A stretch of DNA of 33,281 nt from CAZGWJ01 sp964529445 (GCA_964529445.1 CAZGWJ010000024.1:1-33281); one strand, 5' to 3'. Shown: positions 14,968 through 23,284, counted from the first letter of the stretch. Program-made: numbers and translations. The notes: generated by a model from the sequence alone, not told the origin.

Positions 14968-16803
14968 ATGAATACCAGGTTCAAAATCATCGCCATTCTT
15001 TCATTGATGGGCGCCATGGCGTCCGCTCTGGCCCAGACCCCTTTTTCGACGCCCACTCCCACACCCACGCAGACGCATGATTACCAGGGACGATCCGTCG
15101 TGATCCTCCGCAGTGGGGTGGGTGACGGGGCGCTGGTGGATGATACTTCCATCGCGAGTACGCCCTTGGGAGACACCCATTGGGTGCATCCGCCCACCAC
15201 GTCGGCATCCTGCGACGCCTCAAATCCGGCGGGGTTCCACGAGATCAACATTCATTTCGCGATTCCCCAGGATGCCCAATCGACCATCAAGATCCTGAGC
15301 CTGACCCGCTCCTTCGGGAACACCTGGTGGTACATCAACGGCGTGATGTACAACTTCTGCTGGTCGGGGGATGGCAGCAACAGTTCGTACGACTATGTCG
15401 AACTGGACAAGCCGACGGCCAATCCCTACAACCTGGTGCGGGGTGACAACATCCTCACCGTGCAATTTCTGGACTCGGCGGGTTCCTGTCGTGCCGCGAG
15501 CTGGGAATTCGAGTTCCAGTACTATCCGGCTTGTGCGCCCAAACCCGCCAGCACCTATGATTTCTGCCCGCGTGGTCGGCTCGCGATCGACGGCTCCATG
15601 GGGGCCAGGATCTATCAGGCGTTACCGGGTGCCACGCCGCCGCCCGATGGCGTGGGGCGGTCATGGATCGATGCGGATTATATCGAGGGGCCCGGTTGGT
15701 CCGACCCGGTCATCGTGACCTCGCGACCCTCCGATTGGGGGCCTTATTGCGGTCGGGCGGGGGTTCCTTGGATCGGCGTGGATCCCGGCGGCGCCCACGA
15801 GGGGAAGGATCTCTACGTAAGACACGTCTTCTATTCGCCGCCTCATGTGTATGACTGGATCGGTGGCGCGCAGATCTGGTGCATGGCGGATTCAGCCTAT
15901 CAGGTATGGATGAAGAACCAGTTTCCCGTCACATTCGCCAACCCGAGTCCCGGTACCGCTCAGTATGCTCCGCCCTATGTCGATTACAAGGGAATGGCCG
16001 GACACATCGTGAAGGAGGACGCTCTGAATATCGTCGCGATCAAGGTCAGCAGTACCCGGGCAACGATCGGACTTGCGTATCATCTGGAACTCTTCTTCTC
16101 CCAGTGCGGTTCGCCCACGGCCACTCCCACACCGACGAACCCGGCCTGTCCCACGTTGACGCCCACGGCCACGCGGACTTGGACCTTCACTCCGACGCCG
16201 GACCCGACTCCCCAGACGCCCATCGCGATCACTCCGACGCGGACGTTCACGCATACCTACACCTGGACGCCCACGGGCACCCACAGCCCGTCCGACCCGG
16301 TGCCGTCGTTCACGTTTACGAATACCCCCGCGATCACGTCCACCTGGACCTGGAGCCCCACAACGATGCTCACCCCTCAGGCGACGGAGTCGGCAACTCC
16401 GACCGGCACGGCGACACCCCTCGCTCCTCCGGGGGAGATAACGCCGACCCCGGAGCGCACCCGATGCCGTGATTGGGATGGTGATTTCACGCATCCTTGG
16501 AACGGTGTCGCCTTTCCCAACCCCTCTCCCGATGGTCAATTCAAGTTCGTGGTTGGGGTGGGGGATCTGGATCCGCAGGTGAGATGGATCCATGTCACGG
16601 TCAAGACCGTGGCGGGTGCCGTGGTCTGGCACTGGTCCGCAAAGGGGGATTTTCTCAAGGAGAACAGCGTCGTGGAGTGGGATGGGGTGACTCGGTCGGG
16701 GATGACCCTGGCCAACGGGACCTATGTCGTGATCATCCAAGTCTGGCTGGAAGGCCGAAGGGATCCCGTCGAGCGTACCGTGGGGATCGTCGTGCTTCGA
16801 TGA
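14968..16803 (+). CDS. Secreted stalk protein with FlgD-like C-terminal domain, first copy
   Basis: This 611-residue protein has a signal peptide (KIIAILSLMGAMASALAQ) and a short Thr-Pro tract right after it. Two beta-sandwich-like modules fill about 40-190 and 195-380; the second (GRSWIDADYIEGPGWSDP, then DLYVRHVFYSPP) aligns with the head of the protein at 27754. A Thr/Pro-rich stalk (about 383-497) has repeated TPT, FTFT and TWTWTPT units. The C-terminal 110 residues form a FlgD/Ig-like domain: VAFPNPSPDGQFKFVV, VVEWDGVTRSGMTLANGTYV. Such endings act as sorting signals in type IX-type secretion or as surface Ig modules. No enzymatic motif is seen. Even cysteine pairs fit an exported protein. 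Function: surface adhesin or structural protein (inference). Confidence 0.8.
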   Translation: MNTRFKIIAILSLMGAMASALAQTPFSTPTPTPTQTHDYQGRSVVILRSGVGDGALVDDTSIASTPLGDTHWVHPPTTSASCDASNPAGFHEINIHFAIPQDAQSTIKILSLTRSFGNTWWYINGVMYNFCWSGDGSNSSYDYVELDKPTANPYNLVRGDNILTVQFLDSAGSCRAASWEFEFQYYPACAPKPASTYDFCPRGRLAIDGSMGARIYQALPGATPPPDGVGRSWIDADYIEGPGWSDPVIVTSRPSDWGPYCGRAGVPWIGVDPGGAHEGKDLYVRHVFYSPPHVYDWIGGAQIWCMADSAYQVWMKNQFPVTFANPSPGTAQYAPPYVDYKGMAGHIVKEDALNIVAIKVSSTRATIGLAYHLELFFSQCGSPTATPTPTNPACPTLTPTATRTWTFTPTPDPTPQTPIAITPTRTFTHTYTWTPTGTHSPSDPVPSFTFTNTPAITSTWTWSPTTMLTPQATESATPTGTATPLAPPGEITPTPERTRCRDWDGDFTHPWNGVAFPNPSPDGQFKFVVGVGDLDPQVRWIHVTVKTVAGAVVWHWSAKGDFLKENSVVEWDGVTRSGMTLANGTYVVIIQVWLEGRRDPVERTVGIVVLR

Positions 16804-16832
16804 TCGGAAGGGACTCGACGCGTTCCGGGACC

Positions 16833-17420
16833 CTAGCCCTTTCCCCATCTCGAGAAGAACACCGTTTCCGTGAGGGGTTTGCGCTGTCTTTCGGCTGTTT
16901 CACGGCCCCGCAGGGGTTCGTTTAAGGTATCCGCCGAGGCGGGATATCCCAGCGCGATGACGGTCACAGCGTCCACATCCTCCGGGAGCCCTAAGGCCTC
17001 GCGCGCCGTGGCGGAATCGAAGCCGCCCATCGGGTGACTTCTCAGTCCAAGGTCCACGGCCTGGAGGTGCAGGTTTTCGCAGGAGGACCCCAGGTCGTGC
17101 CAGGCGTAACGGTACTCGCTGCCCTTGGAAGTCGTTCTTTTCGCGCAGGCCAGGATCAGGACGGGAGCGCGGGCGCACCAAACCCGGTTGCCCTCCTTCA
17201 AGGTCCCGAAAATCGCCTCCCACGTGTCGCCTTCCCCTTTCATTCCCACGACGAAGGTCCAGGGTTGTTCGTTGGCCTGGGAGGGGGCCCAGCAGGCCGC
17301 CTCCAAGCAGGATAGGATCTTCCCTTTATCGACGGGTCTCGGGTCGAAGGCCCTCCCGGAGAAGCGTTGGCGGACGAGTCCGTGGACGGCATGGCGCACC
17401 GGAGCATCGTTCTCGTACAT
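16833..17420 (-). CDS. Nitroreductase-family protein (FMN-dependent)
   Basis: This 195-residue protein belongs to the nitroreductase superfamily, FMN enzymes that reduce nitro groups, quinones or other electrophiles with NAD(P)H. Visible landmarks are RQRFSGRAFDPRPVDKGKIL, where basic residues contact FMN, then EAACWAPSQANEQPWTFVVG, and GSSCENLHLQAVDLGLRSHPMGGFD, the usual helix and active-site strand. VIALGYPA lies near the end. ATG at 17420 follows AAGGAGG with good spacing. It lies 19 bases after the mutY stop on the same strand and is probably co-transcribed. It converges with the stalk-protein gene, 29 bases apart; no strong terminator lies between. The substrate is unknown. Confidence 0.9.
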   Translation of the reverse strand: MYENDAPVRHAVHGLVRQRFSGRAFDPRPVDKGKILSCLEAACWAPSQANEQPWTFVVGMKGEGDTWEAIFGTLKEGNRVWCARAPVLILACAKRTTSKGSEYRYAWHDLGSSCENLHLQAVDLGLRSHPMGGFDSATAREALGLPEDVDAVTVIALGYPASADTLNEPLRGRETAERQRKPLTETVFFSRWGKG

Positions 17421-17439
17421 GAAAGCCTCCTTGGATCGT

Positions 17440-18501
17440 TCAGGGCCCGGCGGATCTCCGGGTTTTCGCGTTCGAGAGCACCCGGGCTCTCAGGCGTCCC
17501 TGGGCCGCGGAGAAGGGGAAGCGTTCCAGTTCCCGCATGGAAACCCAGCGACCGGCGAGTCCTCGGACCGACGGGACCCTGTACAGGCCCAGGTGGATCC
17601 GGTGATGCGTGATCGTATGTTCCATTGCGGTGACGGGTCGCGCCTCCAACGGTCTTCCCAGTTCATCCGACAGGCGCTCTTTCGCCTCCTTCATCGTGCC
17701 GGCCTCCGCGCTGGGGAATTCCCACATCCCCGAAAGCCAACGGGCGTCTTTCGGGCGTTTTCGGATGAGGACCCGGCTGTTCCTCACGCAGAGGGATGCG
17801 GCCATGAAGACTCGGACCGCGCGCTTCCGCTTCAAAGTCCGGGGGTACGACTCAGGGTCGCCCGCCCGTAAGGCGCGGCAGAAGGGGGCAACCGGGCAGT
17901 GCGGACACCGCGGGGCCACGGGTGTGCAGAGCGTGGCGCCCAGTTCCATGAGGGCCTGGTTGAAGTCGCCGGGGAGCCTCTTGTCCAGCATCCGCCGCGC
18001 CAGGTCCCAGACCCTCCGCTTCCCGGCAGACCCCTTCAGGTTGCCCTCCAACCGGAAGACCCTCGCGTAGACGCGTAGGACGTTTCCATCCACCAGGGCG
18101 AAGGGTTTGCCGTAGGCGATGGAAAGGAGCGCGCCGGCGCTGTATTCCCCCACACCGGGCAGAAGCAGGACGGCGCCCTCGGTGTCGGGAAGCTTTCCTC
18201 CGAAGGGCTTCACCACGAGCCGGGCGGCCCGCATCAGGTTCCTCGCCCTGCGGTAATAACCCAGGCCCTCCCACAGCTTCAGGACCAGGTCTTCCCGGGC
18301 GCCCGCCAGAGCTTTCCAATGCGGCAGGGTGGAGACGAATCGCCGGAAGAAGGGAACGACGGTGGCGACCTGGGTCTGCTGGAGCATCATCTCCGAAACG
18401 AAGATGGCATAGGGGTCGCGGGTGCGTCGCCAGGGAAGATCGCGTTTGTGGACGCGATACCATGCCAGCAGTCTCTTCCGGAAAAAGGGTGCATTCACCA
18501 C
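17440..18501 (-). CDS. mutY: A/G-specific adenine DNA glycosylase
   Basis: MutY removes adenine mispaired with 8-oxoguanine. The catalytic domain has RDLPWRRTRDPYAIFVSEMM with the catalytic Glu, then LQQTQVATVVPFF, WEGLGYYRRARNLM, the helix-hairpin-helix LLPGVGEYSAGALLSIAYG and the catalytic Asp in VDGNVLRVYAR. The iron-sulfur ligands fit C-X6-C-X2-C-X5-C (CTPVAPRCPHCPVAPFC). A NUDIX-like 8-oxoG recognition domain follows, with MAASLCVRNSRVLIRKRP and LSGMWEFPS. The start is uncertain: the 5' end lies in an interspersed repeat that supplies two adjacent GTG codons (18501-18496) and another GTG at 18528, none with a good ribosome binding site. I give GTG 18501 (353 residues). The nitroreductase gene follows 19 bases downstream. 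Confidence 0.93.
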   Translation of the reverse strand: MVNAPFFRKRLLAWYRVHKRDLPWRRTRDPYAIFVSEMMLQQTQVATVVPFFRRFVSTLPHWKALAGAREDLVLKLWEGLGYYRRARNLMRAARLVVKPFGGKLPDTEGAVLLLPGVGEYSAGALLSIAYGKPFALVDGNVLRVYARVFRLEGNLKGSAGKRRVWDLARRMLDKRLPGDFNQALMELGATLCTPVAPRCPHCPVAPFCRALRAGDPESYPRTLKRKRAVRVFMAASLCVRNSRVLIRKRPKDARWLSGMWEFPSAEAGTMKEAKERLSDELGRPLEARPVTAMEHTITHHRIHLGLYRVPSVRGLAGRWVSMRELERFPFSAAQGRLRARVLSNAKTRRSAGP

Positions 18502-18634
18502 GAAGGCACGAAGACTCGAAGAAGGCACAAGGGATAGTTCAGTAAGGATCTCATGGTGGAATGGCGGGTCGGATCCTTCGGTTCGGTGAGTGCCACCATC
18601 GTTCTTGGCGCCTTCGTGTCTTCGTGATGAAGAT
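18494..18634. repeat. Inverted pair of CACGAAG-type repeats (141 bp)
   Basis: The left arm, TTCACCACGAAGGCACGAAG and ACTCGAAGAAGGC (18494-18527), and the right arm, GGCGCCTTCGTGTCTTCGTG and ATGAAG (18607-18632), are imperfect inverted repeats of the same unit. The roughly 71-base interior contains its own 7-base inverted repeat, ATGGTGG...CCACCAT. The whole could fold into one large hairpin. It fills the gap between the cyclase gene and mutY, and its left arm overlaps the mutY 5' end. Size and layout match the element at 30831-30970. Confidence 0.7.
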
Positions 18635-18637
18635 GCA

Positions 18638-20377
18638 CTACGTCTTCAGGTCGGTGACGATGTGGATCTTCACCGGGTCGGTGAAGCCGCGGGCCGCGAT
18701 GCCCTTCTGCACCAGGGGCGCCAGGGGGTTCACCTCCACGCGGTCCTTCACCTTCTGGAACGACGAATCGGCCACTACGACCTGTCCGGCCCCGGCTTTG
18801 GCGGCCAGTTTCATGACGAGAGCCACCTCGTCCCCGATGACGGTGTAGTCGGGGTTCTGCTCGCTGCCCAGGTTTCCCACGACCACCTCGCCGGTGACGA
18901 TTCCGATGCCCACCATCATGGGATGAAGGTTCTGCTTCACGCGATCGGCGTTGAAATCCCTGAGGGATTCCTGCATCTCAAGGGCGGCCCTGACGGCGGA
19001 CATCTCGGTGTCGTCTTGGGCGAGGGGGGCTCCCCAGAAAGCCAGGAAGGAATCACCGACGAACTTGTCCACGAGCCCCTCGTGCTTGAAGACGATGTTC
19101 GACATCTGGGTGAAGAATTCGTTGAGTCCCTTGGAAAGCTTGGCGGGGTCGGCATTCTCGGTGAAGGCGGCGAAGCCCCGGATGCCGCAGGCCAGCATGA
19201 CCACGGAGCGCCGTTCGCCCTCCAGGGCAGGGGGTTCGCCCGAGGCCAGGAGTTTTTTCACGGTGGATTGGGGGGCGTATTTTCCCAGGATGTTCTTGAA
19301 GAGTTCGCGTTCCTGCCAGTTCGAGATGAAGCGGTTGATCGTGTGGGCCAAGGGGGCGGCCTCGTGGGCTCCGGGTACCTCCACCACGCCCTTGAGGTCC
19401 CCGAGTTCGGCCCGCTCGATGACCTTCTCGATCCGTTTCAGGGGCTTTGCGGCGATCCGGGCCGTGATGAGGGCGAAAAGCAGTCCCACGGCCAGCCAGA
19501 GACCGGCGGCCGCCCAGAGGGGCCATCCGGCCCGCCACGCGGCCGGGGTCTGGGTCGGCGCGTTGCGGAAGAAGACCAGGTAGCCGGCGGGTGCGTCGGC
19601 CTTCAGCCCGGCGAGTGGGATGTAGGAGGATTCGAGATGGCCTTGCGTGTGGGGTACGGAAAAGACGCCGGGTGCGGCCACAACGACCTTGTCGCCGCCG
19701 GGCAGGCGGGGAAGGAAAAGGGCATCGGCCTGGGCCGGTGACAGGGCGGGGGAGGTCGTGTTCAGGCAATGCCCTGATGCGAAAAGGGCCATGTCGCAGC
19801 CGGTCATGGATTTCAGGAGGGATGCGAAAGCGGGGTCCAGGGGGAGAAGGACCGTGACCGAACCCAGGATCTTCCCGGGCGTGGTGACCGGCACCGAGAC
19901 GGCCTGGAAAAGCTTTCCGTCCTCATCGAGGCAAAAACGGGAGAAGGCGCCTTGGAGGGCGGGCTGGGCGAAGGGCCAGGGTTGGCTGGGGCGCGAGTCC
20001 CGGGCGGCGCGGGAATCGAAGAGGGGAATACCCGTCCTCTGGGTCACCACGATGAGCACGGTGTTGGTCTCCGGCATCATCTCGCGGACCACGTCGGTAA
20101 CCTGGGCGCCATTCGGCGCGGCGGGGGAGAGTGCCGCTTTGAGGGCCGGGGATTCGGCGAAGGCGAGGGATTTGGCCGCCAGGTTCTCGAACCGCTCCGT
20201 CAGGAGGGCCTGCGCGGCCGGGGAACCCTGTTTCGGCGAGACGTCTGCTGGGGTCATTGTCGCTGCGGGTCCAATCCAGCCGAACCGGGCCAGGAGCAGG
20301 ATACTGGCCGTCATGCCGGCCACGACCAGCGTGAAGAAGAGGATCAGGGCGATCTTGACCGATGGAAGGATCTTCAT
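18638..20377 (-). CDS. Membrane-bound class III adenylate/guanylate cyclase-like protein with degenerate catalytic site
   Basis: This 579-residue protein has a first membrane helix (about 8-30), an extracytoplasmic sensor region (about 40-275), a second helix (about 285-310) that starts a HAMP-like linker, and a C-terminal class III cyclase domain (about 370-579). The second metal-binding Asp is kept in VDKFVGDSFLAFWGAP. The first, normally Asp in FADIRGFT, is Gly here (LACGIRGFAAF). In the transition-state motif GDxVNxAxRL the Asn is Ala and the Arg is Lys (GDEVALVMKL). The domain therefore probably cannot make cAMP or cGMP, and may bind nucleotide or act by dimerisation. ATG at 20377 overlaps the upstream stop, so sensor and upstream exported protein are translationally coupled. 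A further EAL- or effector-like domain is absent. Confidence 0.85.
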   Translation of the reverse strand: MKILPSVKIALILFFTLVVAGMTASILLLARFGWIGPAATMTPADVSPKQGSPAAQALLTERFENLAAKSLAFAESPALKAALSPAAPNGAQVTDVVREMMPETNTVLIVVTQRTGIPLFDSRAARDSRPSQPWPFAQPALQGAFSRFCLDEDGKLFQAVSVPVTTPGKILGSVTVLLPLDPAFASLLKSMTGCDMALFASGHCLNTTSPALSPAQADALFLPRLPGGDKVVVAAPGVFSVPHTQGHLESSYIPLAGLKADAPAGYLVFFRNAPTQTPAAWRAGWPLWAAAGLWLAVGLLFALITARIAAKPLKRIEKVIERAELGDLKGVVEVPGAHEAAPLAHTINRFISNWQERELFKNILGKYAPQSTVKKLLASGEPPALEGERRSVVMLACGIRGFAAFTENADPAKLSKGLNEFFTQMSNIVFKHEGLVDKFVGDSFLAFWGAPLAQDDTEMSAVRAALEMQESLRDFNADRVKQNLHPMMVGIGIVTGEVVVGNLGSEQNPDYTVIGDEVALVMKLAAKAGAGQVVVADSSFQKVKDRVEVNPLAPLVQKGIAARGFTDPVKIHIVTDLKT

Positions 20378-21093
20378 GGGGCGTACCGGACCTTTTCAAA
20401 GATGAGGTTGACGGCCACTTCGCGCCGCGCCAGAACCGTTACGCGGGTGGACACGGGTGCGAAATCGGGATGCCAGGCGCGAAGCTCGTAGGTTCCGGGC
20501 GGCAGCTCCTTCAGGCGGAAGGAGCCGTCCTTGCCCGGTCGGCTGAAGTGGGGATTCTGCAAAACCAGGACATGGCATGCGCTTTTCAGGTGCATCGAGC
20601 AGGAGATCGTGAATTCCTCCGTTTGCTGGGTCCGATAGATCAGGGGAGGCCCTCCGGCCTTGAGCCGGCTGTTGAAGGGCGCGTTCCGTTTCGAATCGGA
20701 TCGGAGTTGGTGGTCATAGGGATCGTCGTTGGCGATGACCAGGCGCTGACCGCGGAGGGGCGTAAGGACCCGGGGCGAGAACCCCTGGGCCTTGTGATGG
20801 GAGACCGCATTGCGCTCCGGTACCGGATGCCGGCCTGGAACCTCCACGAGATGGACCACCACATCCGCCAACGGATCCCCGGCGGGTTCGGTGACTCTCC
20901 GGTAGAGGGAGGCGTAACTTCGGGAATTCCATTGACCTCGAAGCGCATCCGTCATCTCCACGGTCCCGGAGATGGACCCGGCAGGGGCGGCTTGGGAAGG
21001 AGCGGACAGGAGAAAGCATGGCAGGAGCACGAGGAAAGGAAGGCCGAACGACCTCTTGCTCGTACCTTTCAAGGTGCGGGTTCGATTCTTCAC
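20374..21093 (-). CDS. Exported cupredoxin-like protein with carboxypeptidase-regulatory-like domain
   Basis: This 239-residue protein has a signal peptide (LPFLVLLPCFLLSAPSQAAP). The middle (about 70-180) resembles cupredoxin-like domains found with carboxypeptidase-regulatory-like (CarboxypepD_reg) folds: VIANDDPYDHQLRSDS supplies a His and FTISCSMHLKSACHVLVLQN supplies Cys and His, likely copper ligands. The usual axial Met position is unclear. The last 60 residues, DGSFRLKELPPGTYELRAWH, are a typical CarboxypepD_reg beta-sandwich. GTG at 21093 gives the best signal peptide. The stop overlaps the cyclase start by four bases, so this protein may feed a signal to the cyclase sensor region. 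Electron carrier, metal sensor or structural roles are all possible. Confidence 0.72.
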   Translation of the reverse strand: MKNRTRTLKGTSKRSFGLPFLVLLPCFLLSAPSQAAPAGSISGTVEMTDALRGQWNSRSYASLYRRVTEPAGDPLADVVVHLVEVPGRHPVPERNAVSHHKAQGFSPRVLTPLRGQRLVIANDDPYDHQLRSDSKRNAPFNSRLKAGGPPLIYRTQQTEEFTISCSMHLKSACHVLVLQNPHFSRPGKDGSFRLKELPPGTYELRAWHPDFAPVSTRVTVLARREVAVNLIFEKVRYAP

Positions 21094-21215
21094 GGCCCTA
21101 TTTTACCCCCCTTGCCGGATGGCTGTATCCCCAGAAAGCCCCGGAAATCGTTCCATTTCTGGTGTTTGGATTTCCAAGCGAATGGGAGTGCTCTGGGATC
21201 AATCGAGTATTAAAC

Positions 21216-21244
21216 TTGACAATTATGTAGTTTGGTATTAAATA
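21216..21244 (+). promoter_or_regulatory. Sigma-70-type promoter of the NifA-type activator
   Basis: Consensus TTGACA (21216-21221) is 17 bases from TAAATA (21239-21244), in the divergent gap between the cupredoxin-like gene and the activator. The region is much richer in A and T than the surroundings. GTATTAAA occurs twice, near 21208 and 21235, about 27 bases apart, and GTAGAGGT twice before the start, the second being the ribosome binding site. Confidence 0.7.
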
Positions 21245-21276
21245 GTAGAGGTCATACAAATTTGTAGAGGTGAAAT

Positions 21277-22863
21277 TTGGCCGGAACAGAATCTGTTCTC
21301 AAGAAGCGGGTCAAGGAACTCACGGCTTTGTATGAGGTCGGAAAAGTCATGGCGTCCAGCCGCAACTTCAAGGATGCGGCCACGCAGGTTCTCAGGACCC
21401 TTTCCGAAACGCTCGATATGAGACGAGGGACCCTGACCCTCCTGGACCCCCTCTCGGGACACTTGGCCATCGCAGCCGCCCATGGACTCACCGCTTCGGA
21501 GATCGAAAGGGGGAAATACAAGATCGGTGAGGGGGTTACGGGCAAGGTGGTGGCGCGGGGGACTCCCGTGATCGTGCCGGACATCGGGAGGGAACCGCTC
21601 TTTCTCAACCGGACCCGGTCGAGAGGCGACATCCGGCGCCAGAACATCGCCTTCCTTTGCGTGCCGATCCAGGTCCAGGGGGAGACGCTCGGGGTCCTTT
21701 CGGTCGACCGGCTTTTCAAGGAGGATGTCTCCTTCGAGGAGGACGTGCGGCTTTTAACGGTTGTGGCTTCCCTGGTCGGACAGAACGTCCTGTTGCACCG
21801 ATATATCGAGGCCGAGCGGCAGAAGCTCATCGACGAGAAGCGGGGTCTGGAAACGGAACTCAAGGGAAGATACCGGCTGGAAAACGTGGTGGGTGAATCC
21901 GGCGCCTTGAGGGACGTGTGCCGGACGGTACAGAAGGCGGCGCCCACCCGTTCCGCCGTCATGATCCGGGGAGAGGCGGGGACCGGCAAGGAACTCATCG
22001 CCCGGGCGGTGCACGCGCTCTCTTCGAGGGCCGATCAACCCTTCGTCCAGGTGTCCTGCGCCTCCCTTCCGGAAGCCCTGATGGAAAGGACCCTTTTCGG
22101 CCTGGAAAAAGGCGGTTTTACGGGTGCGATGGAAACGGACCCGGGACGCGTCGAGCAAGCCAACGGGGGCACCTTGTTCCTGGACGAGGTCGGAGAGATG
22201 CCCCTGTCGACCCAGGTCAAGGTGCTTCGGCTCCTGCAGGAACAGCGTTTCGAGCGCGTCGGCGGCACGGTCCCGGTGGCGGCCGACGTCCGGATCCTGG
22301 CGGCGACCCACCGGAACCTGGAATCCGCCATCGCGCAGGGCCGCTTCCGCGAGGACTTGTATTACCGTCTGAACGTGGTGCCCATCTTCCTGCCGCCGTT
22401 GAGGGAGCGGCCGGAGGATATCCCCCTTCTCGTGGATCATTTCCTCTTCCGCTACAACCGGGAGAATGGGCGGGATTTCAGCATCACCCACGAGGCCCTG
22501 GAACGACTGGTGGGGCATGATTGGCCCGGCAACGTGCGGGAGTTGGAGAACACCATCGAGCGGATGTGCGTCATGGCACGGAACGCGACCTTGGGTCCCG
22601 AGGATGTGCCCCGTTCGCTGGGATGGGTGGAACTCAAGGCGGCGATGGAAACGCCTCGCGAGGGTGCGCCTGGCTCGGCGGGAGGGCAGGATGCTTCCTC
22701 CGGCGGCACCCTGCGCGACCTGGAAAAGCGCCGGGTCATCGAGGCCATGGAAAGTTCCGGTTGGGTTCAGGCCCGGGCTTGCCGTGCCCTCGGCGTCACG
22801 CCGCGCCAGTTGGGGTACAAGCTGAAGAAGTACAGGATCGAGTATCGACCGACGATCCGCTGA
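21277..22863 (+). CDS. Sigma-54-dependent transcriptional activator, GAF/AAA+/Fis-type HTH (NifA-like layout)
   Basis: This 528-residue protein has a GAF domain (about 25-180), then a short coiled linker, an AAA+ ATPase domain (about 205-435) and a C-terminal Fis-type helix-turn-helix (about 488-525). Motifs are Walker A GEAGTGKE, Walker B GGTLFLDEVGEM, sensor and Arg-finger segment FREDLYYRLNVVPIF, and DWPGNVRELENTIERM. The sigma-54 contact loop reads GGFTGA instead of GAFTGA. The DNA-binding helix ACRALGVTPRQLGYKLKKY is like that of NifA. Such proteins respond to a GAF ligand and open sigma-54 promoters. The TTG start at 21277 is set by AGAGG 6 bases upstream. No -24/-12 site is obvious nearby, so its targets are unknown; no nif gene is in view. 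Confidence 0.9.
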   Translation: MAGTESVLKKRVKELTALYEVGKVMASSRNFKDAATQVLRTLSETLDMRRGTLTLLDPLSGHLAIAAAHGLTASEIERGKYKIGEGVTGKVVARGTPVIVPDIGREPLFLNRTRSRGDIRRQNIAFLCVPIQVQGETLGVLSVDRLFKEDVSFEEDVRLLTVVASLVGQNVLLHRYIEAERQKLIDEKRGLETELKGRYRLENVVGESGALRDVCRTVQKAAPTRSAVMIRGEAGTGKELIARAVHALSSRADQPFVQVSCASLPEALMERTLFGLEKGGFTGAMETDPGRVEQANGGTLFLDEVGEMPLSTQVKVLRLLQEQRFERVGGTVPVAADVRILAATHRNLESAIAQGRFREDLYYRLNVVPIFLPPLRERPEDIPLLVDHFLFRYNRENGRDFSITHEALERLVGHDWPGNVRELENTIERMCVMARNATLGPEDVPRSLGWVELKAAMETPREGAPGSAGGQDASSGGTLRDLEKRRVIEAMESSGWVQARACRALGVTPRQLGYKLKKYRIEYRPTIR

Positions 22864-23284
22864 ATTCCCGCCGCGACCTTGCGGCGCCAAGGCCTCGGGG
22901 TGGAGTTCATTCATCCGGGATCGCGGGATGGTTCCGGATTCCTTCGGTGATGAACGGGGCCTTGGGGTCATCCCCTGTAAAACACACCCGACGCGCCGAA
23001 AACTCCTGAAAATCCCCGCATCCGGAAATCGGCGGCCCGGAATAATCCGACGGTTCGTGTCTCTATAAGACATGCGAGTCTCGACCGGCCGGTTGGCCCT
23101 AAACCCTGTTGACGGTATTCCATTCCCGGGAGGTAAGGGCCGAAAACCACCCATTGCCGTTTTCCGCCCTTTAGGGAACCGGAGCGGGCAATTCGCCTGT
23201 TATTTAAGCGTTTCTTTTCTATGTCGATACCGGACCGATACCGATAAAATACCCCTTCCAGGCCTATTCGATAATGGAGAGAAA
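22864..23284 (+). other. 421-bp intergenic region before the second stalk-protein gene
   Basis: A hairpin CGCCGC-GACCTT-GCGGCG (22869-22886) lies just after the activator stop, without a T-run; it may mark the end of that transcript. Further on there is TATAAG near 23066, but without a clear -35. The direct repeat CGATACCG occurs at 23225-23232 and 23236-23243, exactly 11 bases apart, then the leader block at 23244-23268. No coding frame with recognisable protein features is present, and I did not find a -24/-12 promoter or a known riboswitch. Confidence 0.5.
23225..23268 (+). promoter_or_regulatory. Tandem CGATACCG repeat and shared leader block
   Basis: Two copies of CGATACCG spaced by 11 bases put identical bases on the same face of the helix, as expected for a cooperative regulator site. 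Directly after comes ATAAAATACCCCTTCCAGGC, which resembles the block at 14915 before the first stalk gene. TAAAAT (23245-23250) could be a -10 box. The start ATG at 23285 follows GGAGAG. Confidence 0.35.

Noticed and set aside
16117..16460. CRISPR array or tandem DNA repeat in the stalk-coding regions
   Set aside because: The repetition is at the Thr-Pro codon level, in frame, and continues an open reading frame with a signal peptide and terminal domain; there is no fixed repeat and spacer length.
23072..23284. Upstream extension of the second stalk-protein gene
   Set aside because: The frame is open but adds 71 residues before a clear signal peptide; the intergenic features and GGAGAG before 23285 favour the shorter form.
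22864..23284. Riboswitch (for example of the cyclic-di-GMP type) before the second stalk gene
   Set aside because: I looked for the conserved core of the cyclic-di-GMP-I class and did not find it; only a GC hairpin and short direct repeats are present.
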